From Bacteroidia bacterium (GTDB taxonomy: Bacteria; Bacteroidota; Bacteroidia; CAILMK01; JBBDIG01): a stretch of DNA of 64,000 nucleotides. The position numbers and the translations under genes were made by a program. Position 1 is the first letter of the stretch; each line of letters opens with the position of its first letter. The notes under the pieces were generated by a model that searched no databases, was not told the DNA's origin, and saw only the letters and a list, made by a program, of their open reading frames with translations. The DNA lies in NCBI GenBank assembly GCA_040880525.1, contig JBBDIG010000033.1, positions 1 to 64,000 on the forward strand, written 5' to 3'. Of this stretch, positions 51,819 through 62,074 are shown piece after piece.

Positions 51819-52513
51819 CTTTTGGTCAGCGCCTTCTTTTCTTTTCTATCCTTTACAAGAGCCAACGCTAACTCTAGTTGCTGTTCACGGCTGAGATCGG
51901 TATTGTTTATTACGACAGCATCGTCAGCCTGCCTCAACGGACTTTCTTCGCGGTGGCTGTCAATATAGTCTCTCGAAAGAAGATTTCGCTGCACCTCTTC
52001 TTCAGTTATCTTTTGTCCTCGATCCAGCAGTTCCTGATATCTCCGGTTGATACGCACTTCTTCGTCAGCCATCATAAATAACTTTAGTTCAGCATCAGGG
52101 AAAACTACAGTACCAATGTCGCGGCCATCCATCACAATCCCTTTTTTTGCTCCCATCTGTTGTTGTTGCTTTACCATAGCATCCCGCACGGGCTTCAGCG
52201 CACTCACCGGACTTACGTTCCTCGTTACCTCCATTTGCCTGATCTCATCTTCTACAATTTTCCCGTTCAGGCAGATAAGCTGGTTTTCCGAGCCTTCCTC
52301 TCTGCGGAATTCAATTGAGATTTTGGACAAAGCCGCAACTACGGCATCAGTATCATGGATGTTAATCTTGTTTCGTAAAAAAAAGAGCGTAATGGCGCGG
52401 TACATGGCACCGGTATCAATGTAAGTATATCCTAATTCCAGTGCGAGTTCTCTGGCGAGCGTACTTTTTCCACATGATGAATATCCGTCAATAGCGATGG
52501 TAATCTTGTTCAT
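51815..52513 (-). CDS. cmk: (d)CMP kinase
   Basis: Phosphorylates CMP and dCMP with ATP for nucleotide synthesis. Walker A IDGYSSCGKSTLARELA (residues 8-24), YIDTGAMYRAIT substrate site, MDGRDIGTVVFPDAELKLFM, and RRYQELLDRG. The length of 232 is typical. A TATCTTTG -7 box (52,544-52,537) with TTTA 19 bases upstream lies before the gene on the minus strand. Confidence 0.95.
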   Translation of the reverse strand: MNKITIAIDGYSSCGKSTLARELALELGYTYIDTGAMYRAITLFFLRNKINIHDTDAVVAALSKISIEFRREEGSENQLICLNGKIVEDEIRQMEVTRNVSPVSALKPVRDAMVKQQQQMGAKKGIVMDGRDIGTVVFPDAELKLFMMADEEVRINRRYQELLDRGQKITEEEVQRNLLSRDYIDSHREESPLRQADDAVVINNTDLSREQQLELALALVKDRKEKKALTKS

Positions 52514-52536
52514 AAAGCTAAAATATTTTAGGGAGG

Positions 52537-52567
52537 CAAAGATAGCTCAGATCAGGAGGGTGCTAAA
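52537..52567 (-). promoter_or_regulatory. Putative promoter of cmk
   Basis: On the minus strand, TTTA (52,567-52,564), 19 bases, then TATCTTTG (52,544-52,537), matching the -7 consensus fully and the -33 in three of four bases. It overlaps the space after the helicase-nuclease stop, which reads in the same direction. Confidence 0.5.
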
Positions 52568-52577
52568 GAAATCAGCG

Positions 52578-55500
52578 CTAAACCTCCACGATATCCCCGC
52601 CTGTATAAAGAAGGAATTTCTTTACATTGAGAAATCCCATCTCCATGAGAATTTCTGCGTATTCGCGCACCTGCTGCTTGTCTGCGGCTTTTGGTTCTCC
52701 GGTTTTGAAATCAATGACAGTTGCCTTATTTCCGCTGAATATTACCCGGTCAGGGCGCAGGAGCTTTCCTGAAGGCAGGAGAATTCCCGCTTCAGGTTTC
52801 ACGTCTGCGGATTCAGAAAACCATTCCCGCACCTGCGGAATATTGAAAATGCCGGCCAGCAGTTCCTCCAGCCGCCCTGCTTCGTCCAATCCAATTATGC
52901 CTTCCAGCCGCATTTTTTCCAGCACTTCATCCAGGCGGTTCCATTGTGGAAGCCGGGATAAGACATTGTGAACCAGGATTCCCCAATCTATCTTTTCCTG
53001 CTTTTCAGGATCCCATCTTTCGTGCGAGCGGCTTAATATGGCGAGCCGATGGTGCCAGTCCTCAGAAGGAAAAGAGGCAATCGTGCGAAAATTAACATCT
53101 GAAGGAGCGGCTTCAGCAGTTTTCATACGGGGCGTTTCGGCCAGCGCAGGTTTATGCACCACTTCCTCAACCGGAGGATCATTATCAAAAGCCACTTGTT
53201 GCAGCAGCCCCGCCAAATTGCTGATCCGGGTGGGAGTTTTTGGTTGATAGTAGGTAAAGACATAGAGCCGCTCCTCTGGCCGGGTAAGCGCCACATATAG
53301 CAAGTTAATGCTGTCCAGCAGCTTCATTCTTTGCTCATCTTCATATTCTTTATCAAAAATGGTGGAGGCCAGGCTGCCCGTGGCTGAAACCGGAAATTTT
53401 CCCAGCGTTGCGAAAGGAGCGTCTTCGGTTTCAACCCAGAGCATTTCATCGCGCCCTTCGTTAAACGACCATGTGGCAAACGGCAGAATGACAACCGGAA
53501 ACTGCAGTCCCTTGGAACGGTGAATGGTCAGCACACGAATGGCGTCAAGGCCTTCCGGAAGAATGACCGAATACTTGCCGTCTTCCCACCACTCAAGGAA
53601 ATCTCCGATACCTGGAATATTTTCTTGCGTATAATTCAGTACCACATCAAGGAAACGCTGCAGGTAAGCATCTGCCTTCTTATTTAATTCAAATAGCCTC
53701 ACCAGTTCTTCCACCAGATCAAAGAGGTTCAGCTTCTGCAACCGAGGAAGTGCCTGAATAAAATCCCGTGGCATTGCGGTAAAGAACTGCTCTGGCTGTA
53801 ACATATTCGTGATTTCATCCCTGCCACTTTCTTCTTTGTTTAAGTAATGCTGATAAAAGAAAAGTGCCTCAGCTTTATAGAGGTCTTCGGCAGGCGAATG
53901 GAAATATCTGAGCAGACTGAAAAGCAGGCGCGTCACTGGCGCTCTTTCCAGATAGAGCGATTCCTGGCTGATGACGCTGATGCCCTCCTGAAACAGCCAT
54001 CCGGTAATAAGGCTTCCCTCGCTTTTCCTCCTCACGAGGATGGCAATGTCAGAAAATTGAAATCCGCCCCTTAATAATTCATCAATCCGGGCAAGCAGCT
54101 CTTCGCGTACTTTTTCTTCTAATTCTGCCTTTACTGGCCGAGATTCCTGGCGGATAAACGTGACATCCACGCCTCCGCCTTTTTTGCAGTTTTCAGGAAT
54201 GAGTTGCGCGGCATCCTTATATACCCGGTGCAGGAGCTCGTTCTCATCTACATTAAAAAGAGAAATGACTTTTTCGAAAAGTTCATTGTTAAAAGTTATG
54301 ATCTCGCGGCAACTGCGGAAATTCTGTTGAAGGTTCTCCTGCCTTGTACTTCCGGGAAAATCTACTTCAGCTAACTGCCTGTCAATCAAATTCACCTCGC
54401 CTCCCCGCCAGCGATATATGGACTGCTTGGGATCGCCCACTACTAAGGAACTGTGGCCTTCAGCCAGCGCATTTTCTAGCAGCGGAAAGAGGTTGAACCA
54501 TTGCAGCCCGGAGGTATCCTGAAATTCATCCACAAGGAAGTGGCGATACTTTATGCCTGCCCGTGAATACACAAAGGGTACATGTTCCCGCATGATATGC
54601 TCTGCCAATATTTTATTAAAATCTGAAATGAAGATGATATTGTTTTCCTGCCGGTAATCTCTCAGCAGTTCCTGCACCTGCTCCAGTACGCCATGCGTAT
54701 AAATGGTTTTGAGTATTTCAATGCAGGTGGCGTAGCTGCGGGCATTTTTCTCAGTAAAGTCAAGCAAGCCACATAGAATGGGGAGGAGTTCCCGCTCGGC
54801 AAACGAAAGAATCGCCTCCCGGTTGGGCGTTTTTTTAGATACCCAACTTTCCATATTCTCCCGGCAATTGAGAATTCTGAGGCCCGGTTCCAGCGCATTA
54901 CCCCGGCCATTTTTGATTTTAGCAAAATATCCGGCAATACCCCCTGCACCATGTGCAAAGTCGGCAACCGCATAGCCGGCTGACGACATGCGGTCAGTGG
55001 CTTGCCTGCCCCAGTTGTGCATGGAATCCTCATATTCCGAAGCCAGTTCTCGTATCACCGAAATAAAGCCTGCCAGTTCGCCCGGCTTCATAAATTTATA
55101 GCCAGTGGCGCGTTCCTTTTCAGCTTCGCTAATGCTATTGAGCAGGTCTGCGCGGATATTCCAGCTTCTGGAATTAAGGATCTTTTCCCAAATATAGTTG
55201 AGCAGCAAAGAGCGATACTCTTCATCCTTGCCGGCCTTGTCCAGCAATGTTGCAATCACGTGATCATACACAGGCTTCTGGTCCATCACCACCTCGAAAT
55301 TATAGGGAAGGTCCAATTCTTTCCCGAACGAACTCAACAGGCTATGAAAAAAGCTGTCAATCGTACTGATGGCAAATGCACTGTAATCGAACAGAATATT
55401 GCGAAGCACAGGACCGGCATTGGCAATGTCTTTTTCTGTTAATCCCTCCTTTAGCAACTGTTCCTTTAGTTCCGGATTTGTGTTATCGCGCAATTTTACC

Positions 55501-55670
55501 AGAAAACTGATGATCCGTTCTTTCATCTCCGCAGCAGCGGCATTGGTAAAAGTTACCGCCAAAACATGCCGGAAGAGATAAGGCTCAGGTAATACGTGTT
55601 TCAGGTATTCTTTGGCCAGCGTATAGGTTTTGCCAGAGCCGGCTGAGGATCGGTACAGGGTTATTTGCAT
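52578..55670 (-). CDS. AddA-like UvrD helicase-nuclease
   Basis: 1030 residues. Helicase motifs: Walker A SSAGSGKTYTLAKEYL (residues ~8-23), AVTFTNAAAAEMKERI, DEFQDTSGLQWFNL (Walker B), GDPKQSIYRWRGGEVNL, VLTIHRSKGLQFPVVILP and NLLYVALTRPEERLYVF. The C-terminus holds a RecB-type nuclease: DWGILVHNVLSRL, PDRVIFSGNKATVIDFKTG. This is the AddA (RexA) type of double-strand-break processing enzyme that works with AddB. No addB is adjacent; the next gene on the right, folC, is divergent. It may therefore act with a distant partner. Confidence 0.88.
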   Translation of the reverse strand: MQITLYRSSAGSGKTYTLAKEYLKHVLPEPYLFRHVLAVTFTNAAAAEMKERIISFLVKLRDNTNPELKEQLLKEGLTEKDIANAGPVLRNILFDYSAFAISTIDSFFHSLLSSFGKELDLPYNFEVVMDQKPVYDHVIATLLDKAGKDEEYRSLLLNYIWEKILNSRSWNIRADLLNSISEAEKERATGYKFMKPGELAGFISVIRELASEYEDSMHNWGRQATDRMSSAGYAVADFAHGAGGIAGYFAKIKNGRGNALEPGLRILNCRENMESWVSKKTPNREAILSFAERELLPILCGLLDFTEKNARSYATCIEILKTIYTHGVLEQVQELLRDYRQENNIIFISDFNKILAEHIMREHVPFVYSRAGIKYRHFLVDEFQDTSGLQWFNLFPLLENALAEGHSSLVVGDPKQSIYRWRGGEVNLIDRQLAEVDFPGSTRQENLQQNFRSCREIITFNNELFEKVISLFNVDENELLHRVYKDAAQLIPENCKKGGGVDVTFIRQESRPVKAELEEKVREELLARIDELLRGGFQFSDIAILVRRKSEGSLITGWLFQEGISVISQESLYLERAPVTRLLFSLLRYFHSPAEDLYKAEALFFYQHYLNKEESGRDEITNMLQPEQFFTAMPRDFIQALPRLQKLNLFDLVEELVRLFELNKKADAYLQRFLDVVLNYTQENIPGIGDFLEWWEDGKYSVILPEGLDAIRVLTIHRSKGLQFPVVILPFATWSFNEGRDEMLWVETEDAPFATLGKFPVSATGSLASTIFDKEYEDEQRMKLLDSINLLYVALTRPEERLYVFTYYQPKTPTRISNLAGLLQQVAFDNDPPVEEVVHKPALAETPRMKTAEAAPSDVNFRTIASFPSEDWHHRLAILSRSHERWDPEKQEKIDWGILVHNVLSRLPQWNRLDEVLEKMRLEGIIGLDEAGRLEELLAGIFNIPQVREWFSESADVKPEAGILLPSGKLLRPDRVIFSGNKATVIDFKTGEPKAADKQQVREYAEILMEMGFLNVKKFLLYTGGDIVEV

Positions 55671-55750
55671 TTAAACCGGAGTTTAAAAATTTTCAGGCTG
55701 TAAAAGTAAAAAGACTGCAAATGCCATCCTGCAGATGACCAAATCCCGTC

Positions 55751-55758
55751 TACTTTTG
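55751..55758 (+). promoter_or_regulatory. Putative -7 element of folC
   Basis: TACTTTTG matches TAnnTTTG, 21 bases before the ATG at 55,780. No -33 element is evident. Confidence 0.4.
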
Positions 55759-55779
55759 CTGAATTGAATTTGCATTTGC

Positions 55780-57066
55780 ATGGATTATCCTCAAACCCTC
55801 GAATTTCTATACAACCGGTTGCCTATGTTTCAGCGGGTTGGAGCGCAGGCATTTAAAAAGGACCTGACCAATACTTTGAAACTTTGCGAAGCCCTTGATT
55901 CTCCGCAAAGGAAATTCCGGTCTGTGCATGTTGCAGGAACCAATGGAAAGGGTTCGGTGAGCCACAGCCTTGCTGCTATATTTCAACAGGCAGGGTATAA
56001 AACCGGTCTCTACACTTCTCCGCATCTTGTTGATTTTCGGGAACGAATTCGGGTTGACGGACAGATGATACCGGAACCGGTGGTGGTGGAGTTCGTGAAG
56101 CGGATGCTCCCGGCCATTGAAGAGTTGAAACCTTCTTTTTTTGAAATGACCGTGGCCCTTGCGTTCGACTTTTTTGCGCAGCAGCAGGTGGACATTGCAA
56201 TAGTGGAAACGGGCATGGGAGGGAAGTTCGATTCTACCAATGTCATTACCCCGGAGTTGTCAGTGATTACCAATATTTCGATGGATCACCAACAGTTTTT
56301 GGGAAATACAGAAGCGGAAATTGCCGGTGAAAAGGCAGGGATTATCAAGTCAAAAGTGCCGGTGGTAATTGGCAGGGCACAGCGGGAAACAAAACCGGTT
56401 TTCCGTGCAAAAGCCGCTGAAATGGAAGCTTCGATTCATTTTGCCGAAAAACATTATCAGTTGGAAACGGAAAGCAATGATCTGCATCAGCAGGTGCTGC
56501 AAGTGAGGAAATCAGGAATTTTTCAGAAATCCCTGAAAACGGATCTCACAGGCGAATATCAGGTTGAGAATTTAGCTACAGTACTAACCGCAGTGGAAGT
56601 TTTAAAGAAGCTGGGGTTTAACCTTTCGGAGGAACATGTGGAGCAAGCTATGGCAAATGTTAAAAGCAAAACCGGCTTGCGCGGACGTTTTGAGATTTTG
56701 CAGGAAAAGCCAATGGCTGTTTGTGACGTGGCCCACAACAAGGCAGGCCTGGAGAAAGTCCTTCAGCAGGTGAGTACACTGTCTTTCAGAAAATTGCATT
56801 TTGTGCTGGGGATGGTGTCGGATAAGGATATTGCAAGTGTGCTAAGTATATTGCCGGCTGATGCACGCTACTACTTCTGCAAACCGGATCTTCCGCGCGG
56901 CCTGAGCGCAGATGTGCTGGCTGAAAGGGCCTCCGCAGCAGAATTGCGAGGGGAAGTATTCGCTTCAGTTGTCGAAGCATATCATCAAGCGCTCATCAAT
57001 GCAGCCGAGGAAGACCTGGTGCTGGTTTCCGGAAGCGCATTTGTGGTTGCCGAAGTATTGCAGTAA
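55780..57066 (+). CDS. folC: Folylpolyglutamate / dihydrofolate synthase
   Basis: Adds glutamate to dihydropteroate and to folates, in the cytosol. Mur-ligase-type nucleotide loop VHVAGTNGKGSVSHSLA, SPHLVDFRERIRVDGQ, VETGMGGKFDSTNVI, GEKAGIIKSKVPVVIG and the C-terminal CDVAHNKAGLEKVLQQ. The length of 428 is typical of the bifunctional family. Confidence 0.93.
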   Translation: MDYPQTLEFLYNRLPMFQRVGAQAFKKDLTNTLKLCEALDSPQRKFRSVHVAGTNGKGSVSHSLAAIFQQAGYKTGLYTSPHLVDFRERIRVDGQMIPEPVVVEFVKRMLPAIEELKPSFFEMTVALAFDFFAQQQVDIAIVETGMGGKFDSTNVITPELSVITNISMDHQQFLGNTEAEIAGEKAGIIKSKVPVVIGRAQRETKPVFRAKAAEMEASIHFAEKHYQLETESNDLHQQVLQVRKSGIFQKSLKTDLTGEYQVENLATVLTAVEVLKKLGFNLSEEHVEQAMANVKSKTGLRGRFEILQEKPMAVCDVAHNKAGLEKVLQQVSTLSFRKLHFVLGMVSDKDIASVLSILPADARYYFCKPDLPRGLSADVLAERASAAELRGEVFASVVEAYHQALINAAEEDLVLVSGSAFVVAEVLQ

Positions 57067-57212
57067 ACGAAAAGGTATTTCTGAAATACACTAGAATGGT
57101 ACGATGGGTTCTCAAAGAATTACCACGAAGTGTCTGAACCTCCGGTCTTTTTTCAGAAATATATAATCTTACTACCTTCGATATTATTCCCAAAAAAATA
57201 AACTTTGAAACT

Positions 57213-59372
57213 ATGCCTACTTTAAATGATGCACCGGAAAAACTTCAGGCAATTTTTGGTTTTAGTGAATTCCGGGGCAGGCAGAAGGAAATTATAACGC
57301 ATGTGCTGAATGGGCAGGATGGACTCGTGCTGATGCCAACCGGAGGCGGGAAGTCTCTGTGCTACCAGCTTCCGGCTGTTATGTTTGGCGGGCTTACGGT
57401 GGTGATATCGCCATTGATTGCACTGATGAAGGACCAAGTGGATGCACTTCGGCTGAACGGCATAAGGGCAGCATTCCTGAATTCCACATTAACGTTGAGT
57501 CAGCAACAAAAGGTAATGCAGTACCTCCGCCAGGGCGATTTTAAGCTGCTGTACATTGCGCCCGAAAAGCTTTTTGCTGATGGCGGCTCTTTCCTCAGGT
57601 TTCTTTCCGAATTGAATATATCGCTCTTTGCTATTGACGAGGCTCATTGTATTTCGCAATGGGGCCATGATTTCCGGCCTGAATACCGGCAGCTTTCAGA
57701 ATTAAAAAAACAGTTTCCGAAGGTCCCGGTGATTGCACTTACGGCTACTGCTGACGACATTACCCGGAAAGACATTCTTGACAAGCTGGAACTAAAGCAG
57801 CCGAAAATGTTCGTCTCAAGTTTTAACCGACCAAACATCCACTACTTTGTGGAGGCAAAGGTTCAGCAGGACGGAAAAATGCGGGCTTTTCTGGAACGTC
57901 ATAAAAACGATTCCGGCATAATTTACTGCCTTAGCCGAAACAGCACGGAAACGCTTGCGGCCGACCTTCAGGATGAAGGTTTCAGCGCGCTGCCCTACCA
58001 TGCAGGATTGGACCGTGAAGTGCGGGAGCGGCACCAGGAAATGTTTCAGCGTGATGAGGTGCTGATCATCGTGGCCACCATTGCATTTGGGATGGGAATT
58101 GACAAAAGCAATGTTCGTTACGTGATTCATGCTGATCTGCCAAAAAATATTGAAGGCTATTATCAGGAAACCGGCAGGGCGGGGCGCGATGGCCTCAAGA
58201 GCGAAGTCCTTCTGTTTTATTCGGGAGCCGATGTAATGAAACTGAAGCGATTCGCCACCGTGGAAGACAACCTCCAGCAAACGGAAATAATGCTGCGCAA
58301 ACTCGACCAGATGTCGGCCTACTGCCAGTCTTTTACCTGCCGCAGAAAGTTCTTGTTGAATTATTTTAATGAGGAACATCCGGACGAATGCGGTTCCTGT
58401 GATATCTGCCTGCGTGAAACTGAGAAGTTCGATGGGACGGTCATCGCGCAAAAAGCCCTCTCGGCAGTGGCACGGCTGGAGGAGCGGTTTGGGATCGGCT
58501 ATGTTATCCTCTTCCTGCGCGGTTCGGGCAGCCAAAAGATTTGGGAACGCCACAAAAAACTGCAAACTTTTGGGGTGGGAAAAGACATTGCTGATAAAGA
58601 CTGGAAGCGATATTTCCATGAGCTGGTTTCACTTGGCTATTTACAACAGCATCAGCAAGATACCTACAACATTATCAAGCTCACAGAGAGAAGCTGGGAA
58701 GTGCTGAAAGGCAGGAAAAAAGTGAAGCTCACCCAATCAGAGACGATGGCCGAGGCAGTATCAGCACAGGAGCAATACGATGAAGAACTTTTCCGGCAGT
58801 TGCGGGATTTGAGGAAGGAACTGGCCGCTGAAGCGGGCGTTCCGGCCTACGTGGTGCTTAACGACAGCACCCTCGCAGAAATGGCCACCTACTACCCACA
58901 GGAAACTCAGCAACTGGAAGCGATCACCGGCTTTAGCGTCAACAAGGTCAATAAATACGGAGCAGCTTTTCTGAAGGTGATGCGAGCGTATTGCGCTGAA
59001 AAAAACATACAGCCACGGGAGCGCAGGCTGAAAGTAAAAGTACGCAGAAAAAGGCAGGCTGCATCCAATGGTGAAAGCACAGCCGCCATTAGCTACCGGC
59101 TGTTTACTGCGGGCAAATCCATAGCGCAGATTGCTGCGGAACGCGAACTAAGGGATACCACCATTTTTGGCCATTTGGCACAGGCAGTAGAAGAGGGATT
59201 GCTGGACGTGGACGCACTTGTCCCGAAAGAAAAGATAGATATCATTGAGAAGGCCCTCCTTGAACATGGACAGGAGCGGATGGCCCCGGTGAAAGAGGCT
59301 TTGGGCGATGATTTTAGCTATGGTGAGATAAGGGCAGTGGCAAGCTGGCTGGTGGGGAAGGCCAAAGTTTAA
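57213..59372 (+). CDS. recQ: RecQ-family DNA helicase
   Basis: Unwinds DNA in 3'-5' direction in repair and recombination. [18 protein letters not shown] (Walker A), [17 protein letters not shown] (motif II), [17 protein letters not shown] and [19 protein letters not shown]; then the zinc cysteines [17 protein letters not shown]; an HRDC-like region ([20 protein letters not shown]); and a C-terminal HTH_40-like segment ([22 protein letters not shown]). The length of 719 fits Bacteroidota RecQ. It lies 146 bases after folC. Confidence 0.93.
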   Translation: MPTLNDAPEKLQAIFGFSEFRGRQKEIITHVLNGQDGLVLMPTGGGKSLCYQLPAVMFGGLTVVISPLIALMKDQVDALRLNGIRAAFLNSTLTLSQQQKVMQYLRQGDFKLLYIAPEKLFADGGSFLRFLSELNISLFAIDEAHCISQWGHDFRPEYRQLSELKKQFPKVPVIALTATADDITRKDILDKLELKQPKMFVSSFNRPNIHYFVEAKVQQDGKMRAFLERHKNDSGIIYCLSRNSTETLAADLQDEGFSALPYHAGLDREVRERHQEMFQRDEVLIIVATIAFGMGIDKSNVRYVIHADLPKNIEGYYQETGRAGRDGLKSEVLLFYSGADVMKLKRFATVEDNLQQTEIMLRKLDQMSAYCQSFTCRRKFLLNYFNEEHPDECGSCDICLRETEKFDGTVIAQKALSAVARLEERFGIGYVILFLRGSGSQKIWERHKKLQTFGVGKDIADKDWKRYFHELVSLGYLQQHQQDTYNIIKLTERSWEVLKGRKKVKLTQSETMAEAVSAQEQYDEELFRQLRDLRKELAAEAGVPAYVVLNDSTLAEMATYYPQETQQLEAITGFSVNKVNKYGAAFLKVMRAYCAEKNIQPRERRLKVKVRRKRQAASNGESTAAISYRLFTAGKSIAQIAAERELRDTTIFGHLAQAVEEGLLDVDALVPKEKIDIIEKALLEHGQERMAPVKEALGDDFSYGEIRAVASWLVGKAKV

Positions 59373-59634
59373 ACCTTACCCTATGGAGCAGGGCGGGCGC
59401 GGTTAAAAGGAAATTCCAGCATAACATTTTGGGTACCTTTCCATTAAAATACCAGTAGAATCATAAAAGATGGAATACCTATTTTTTTATATATGAAATA
59501 TCATCAATTAAACATTAGGAGATGGGATAAACACAATGATTTGGATAAGGATTATTCCGAGTACATTTTATTGCGTAAATTTCGATTTCTCTTTAAAAAT
59601 TATAATTTTACGTTTTAACAAAAAAATAAAAATT

Positions 59635-61422
59635 ATGATTAGTGCAAATCTACAGGGACTAATTAGGGTAACATCAATTTTAATTTTTTGCCTGGCTTTT
59701 ACTGGTTCAGGCTACTCTCAAAACATACTGTGGGAGAAAAATTATGGGGGTAGCTCTTCCGAAAATATCAAGTTCATACAACAGACACCGGATGGCGGAT
59801 ACATTGCAGCAGGGGAATCTGCATCCAACGATATAGATGTTTCAAGGAATTATGGTTCGAATGATTATTGGGTAGTGAAGCTCGACAGCTCCCTGACCAT
59901 CGAATGGGAACAAAATTACGGTGGTAGCAACAATGATATCGTTGGTTCGTTGACGCAATCCAGTGATGGAGGTTATGTAATTGCCGGGGAATCAAGGTCT
60001 AGTAGCCATGATGTTTCAGGGAATTTTGGATTTTCAGACTATTGGGTCATAAAAATCGACTCCTCGGGATCCATTCAATGGGAGCAAAACTACGGAGGCA
60101 GTTTTTTTGATCACGCGGCCGATATACAATTAACTAATGACGGAGGCTATGTGGTAGCAGGTAATTCCAGGTCCTCCTCAGACGATGTCTCAAATAATTA
60201 CGGAAACAGGGACTATTGGGTCGTAAAATTGGATAGCGTTGGGGGCATTGACTGGGAGCAAAATTATGGAGGCAGTGGGGAAGACCATGCAGAATCTATC
60301 ATTCAGGCTATTGACGGAGGCTATGTAGTGGCTGGATGGACTTCGTCCAGTGATACAAATGTTTCGGCAAACTACGGACAAACTGATTATTGGATCGCAA
60401 AGCTGGATAGTTCAGGGAATCTGGAATGGGAGCAGAACTACGGGGGCAGTCAATCCGAAATTGCTTACGAAATCCGTCAAACGATGGACGGAGGCTATAT
60501 AATGGCTGGACATTCAATATCATCCGATAATGATGTTTCGGGAAACCACGGGAATTTTGATTATTGGGTAGTGAAAATAAGTGACTCGGGAATTATTGAA
60601 TGGGAGCAAAATTATGGGGGATTTGATATAGATAATCTTCATTCGGTTGCGCAGTCAGCAGATGGAGGTTATATATTGGCCGGGCGTTCTTCTTCCAATA
60701 GTAATGATGTTTCCGGAAATTACGGGGGCAGCGATATTTGGATCGTTAAACTGGATGATGCCGGCTCCATCCAATGGGAAAAGAATTATGGTGGATCTGA
60801 TGATGATGAAGCCTATTCAATTCAGCAAACAATAGAAGGGAATTATATAGTTGCAGGAAGGTCCAGGTCCGATGACTTTGACGTATCAGGGAATAATGGT
60901 ACCAGGGATATATGGGTATTCATTCTGGAAGATACAACAACCGGTTGTACCATAGATACTTCCGTAAGCCAGAATAACAATATGCTTACAGCAAATGCAT
61001 CCGGAGCAACATATCAGTGGGTGGATTGCGAGCTGGACTATAATCCTATCACCGGAGAAAATAATCAATCCTTTACGGCTCCTGCAAATGGGGAATATGC
61101 AGTAATAATAACTGATAGCACATGTACCGATACTTCCGCATGCTTTACCATAACCGGGGTAGGTATTGAAGATGGCGCCAACTCCCTGGGAATAACAGTT
61201 TATCCAAACCCTACCGAGGGTAAGATCACCGTAGATCATAACGCTGAACAAGGTCAGGTGGAAATCAGGATAACGAATTCTTTGGGTCAGGTTGTCAGTG
61301 AAAATATATTCGTGAGCCCCGGTATATATGATATCGAATTAGCAGGACAAAGTGGAATATATTTCATTCATATTTCAAATGAAAAAAGTGAGAGAACAAC
61401 AATAAAGGTTTTTAAGCAGTAA
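59635..61422 (+). CDS. Secreted protein with seven 58-residue repeats and type IX sorting domain
   Basis: ATG 59,635 opens a signal peptide (MISANLQGLIRVTSILIFCL). From 59,731 to ~60,945, seven repeats of exactly 174 bp start at 59,731, 59,905, 60,079, 60,253, 60,427, 60,601 and 60,775, each of the form WE(K/Q)NYGG..(D)GGY..AG.S.S...DVS.N.G..DYWV.KLD. This is most simply a seven-bladed propeller. A Cys-containing segment (CTIDTSVSQNNNMLTANASG) follows, then the type A sorting domain (VYPNPTEG, NSLGQVVSE, GIYFIHIS). It should be exported to the surface; its ligand is unknown. Confidence 0.87.
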   Translation: MISANLQGLIRVTSILIFCLAFTGSGYSQNILWEKNYGGSSSENIKFIQQTPDGGYIAAGESASNDIDVSRNYGSNDYWVVKLDSSLTIEWEQNYGGSNNDIVGSLTQSSDGGYVIAGESRSSSHDVSGNFGFSDYWVIKIDSSGSIQWEQNYGGSFFDHAADIQLTNDGGYVVAGNSRSSSDDVSNNYGNRDYWVVKLDSVGGIDWEQNYGGSGEDHAESIIQAIDGGYVVAGWTSSSDTNVSANYGQTDYWIAKLDSSGNLEWEQNYGGSQSEIAYEIRQTMDGGYIMAGHSISSDNDVSGNHGNFDYWVVKISDSGIIEWEQNYGGFDIDNLHSVAQSADGGYILAGRSSSNSNDVSGNYGGSDIWIVKLDDAGSIQWEKNYGGSDDDEAYSIQQTIEGNYIVAGRSRSDDFDVSGNNGTRDIWVFILEDTTTGCTIDTSVSQNNNMLTANASGATYQWVDCELDYNPITGENNQSFTAPANGEYAVIITDSTCTDTSACFTITGVGIEDGANSLGITVYPNPTEGKITVDHNAEQGQVEIRITNSLGQVVSENIFVSPGIYDIELAGQSGIYFIHISNEKSERTTIKVFKQ

Positions 61423-62074
61423 GATACTTATCCTCATTTATCTTATCTCAGCCGGGGCCAGGTTCACCACAAACTTCGGCAAAATGCCTCGAAACATAGT
61501 CGTCACCGGGCATAGCCGGGCGACTGAGGGGGGGGCGATGGCAATGCCATTAAAAAAGTGATGATTAACCGCCAGTGATGAAGATTATTTCTTCTGTCAT
61601 TCCTGCGAAGGCAGGAATCTCCTACGCTGGGAGAGTGCTTAATCTGGGGCAAAAGTCCGGTACGCTGGTCGGGGGATTCCGGACATTTCGTGAAAAACGA
61701 AATTCCGGAATGACAATGTGTGTGAGGTCGTTTTCTCATTTCTTGTCATTCCTGCGAAGGCAGGAATCTCCTGCGCCAAGAGACTTTGCACGGGAAACAA
61801 AACGTCCGGCTATTCAAGTGGGGAATGACGGTGTGGTGGGAATGACAATATCATTGAATGGCAGATTCTTCAGGGCCTATGAATTTGTTGTTCAAAGCGG
61901 CTACTCCACTACACAAGCCTGCGGTGATGTACCAGGCCGTCAACAGCGATCCTGACGGAATAATTATTTGCCTAAATTATAAATCAAAAAAATGGAATTA
62001 AATGCTGAATGCTTAAATATTGGTAATTTTGATCAATCATTTAATTAAATCATTTACATTTTAATATTATTTTA
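61423..62074. other. Intergenic region with REP-like repeats
   Basis: 650 bases between two type IX cargo genes. TCATTCCTGCGAAGGCAGGA (hairpin ATTCCTGC-gaa-GCAGGAAT) occurs at about 61,597-61,621 and again at 61,745-61,769. Between them, CATTTCGTGAAAAACGAAAT and GATTCCGGAC/ATTCCGGAAT form further hairpins. A plus-strand frame across them (61,575-61,955) is not a gene: it just reads the repeats. The rest is AT-rich. Confidence 0.55.

Noticed and set aside
61575-61955. Plus-strand frame of 126 codons
   Set aside because: It runs across the REP-like repeats between the cargo genes.
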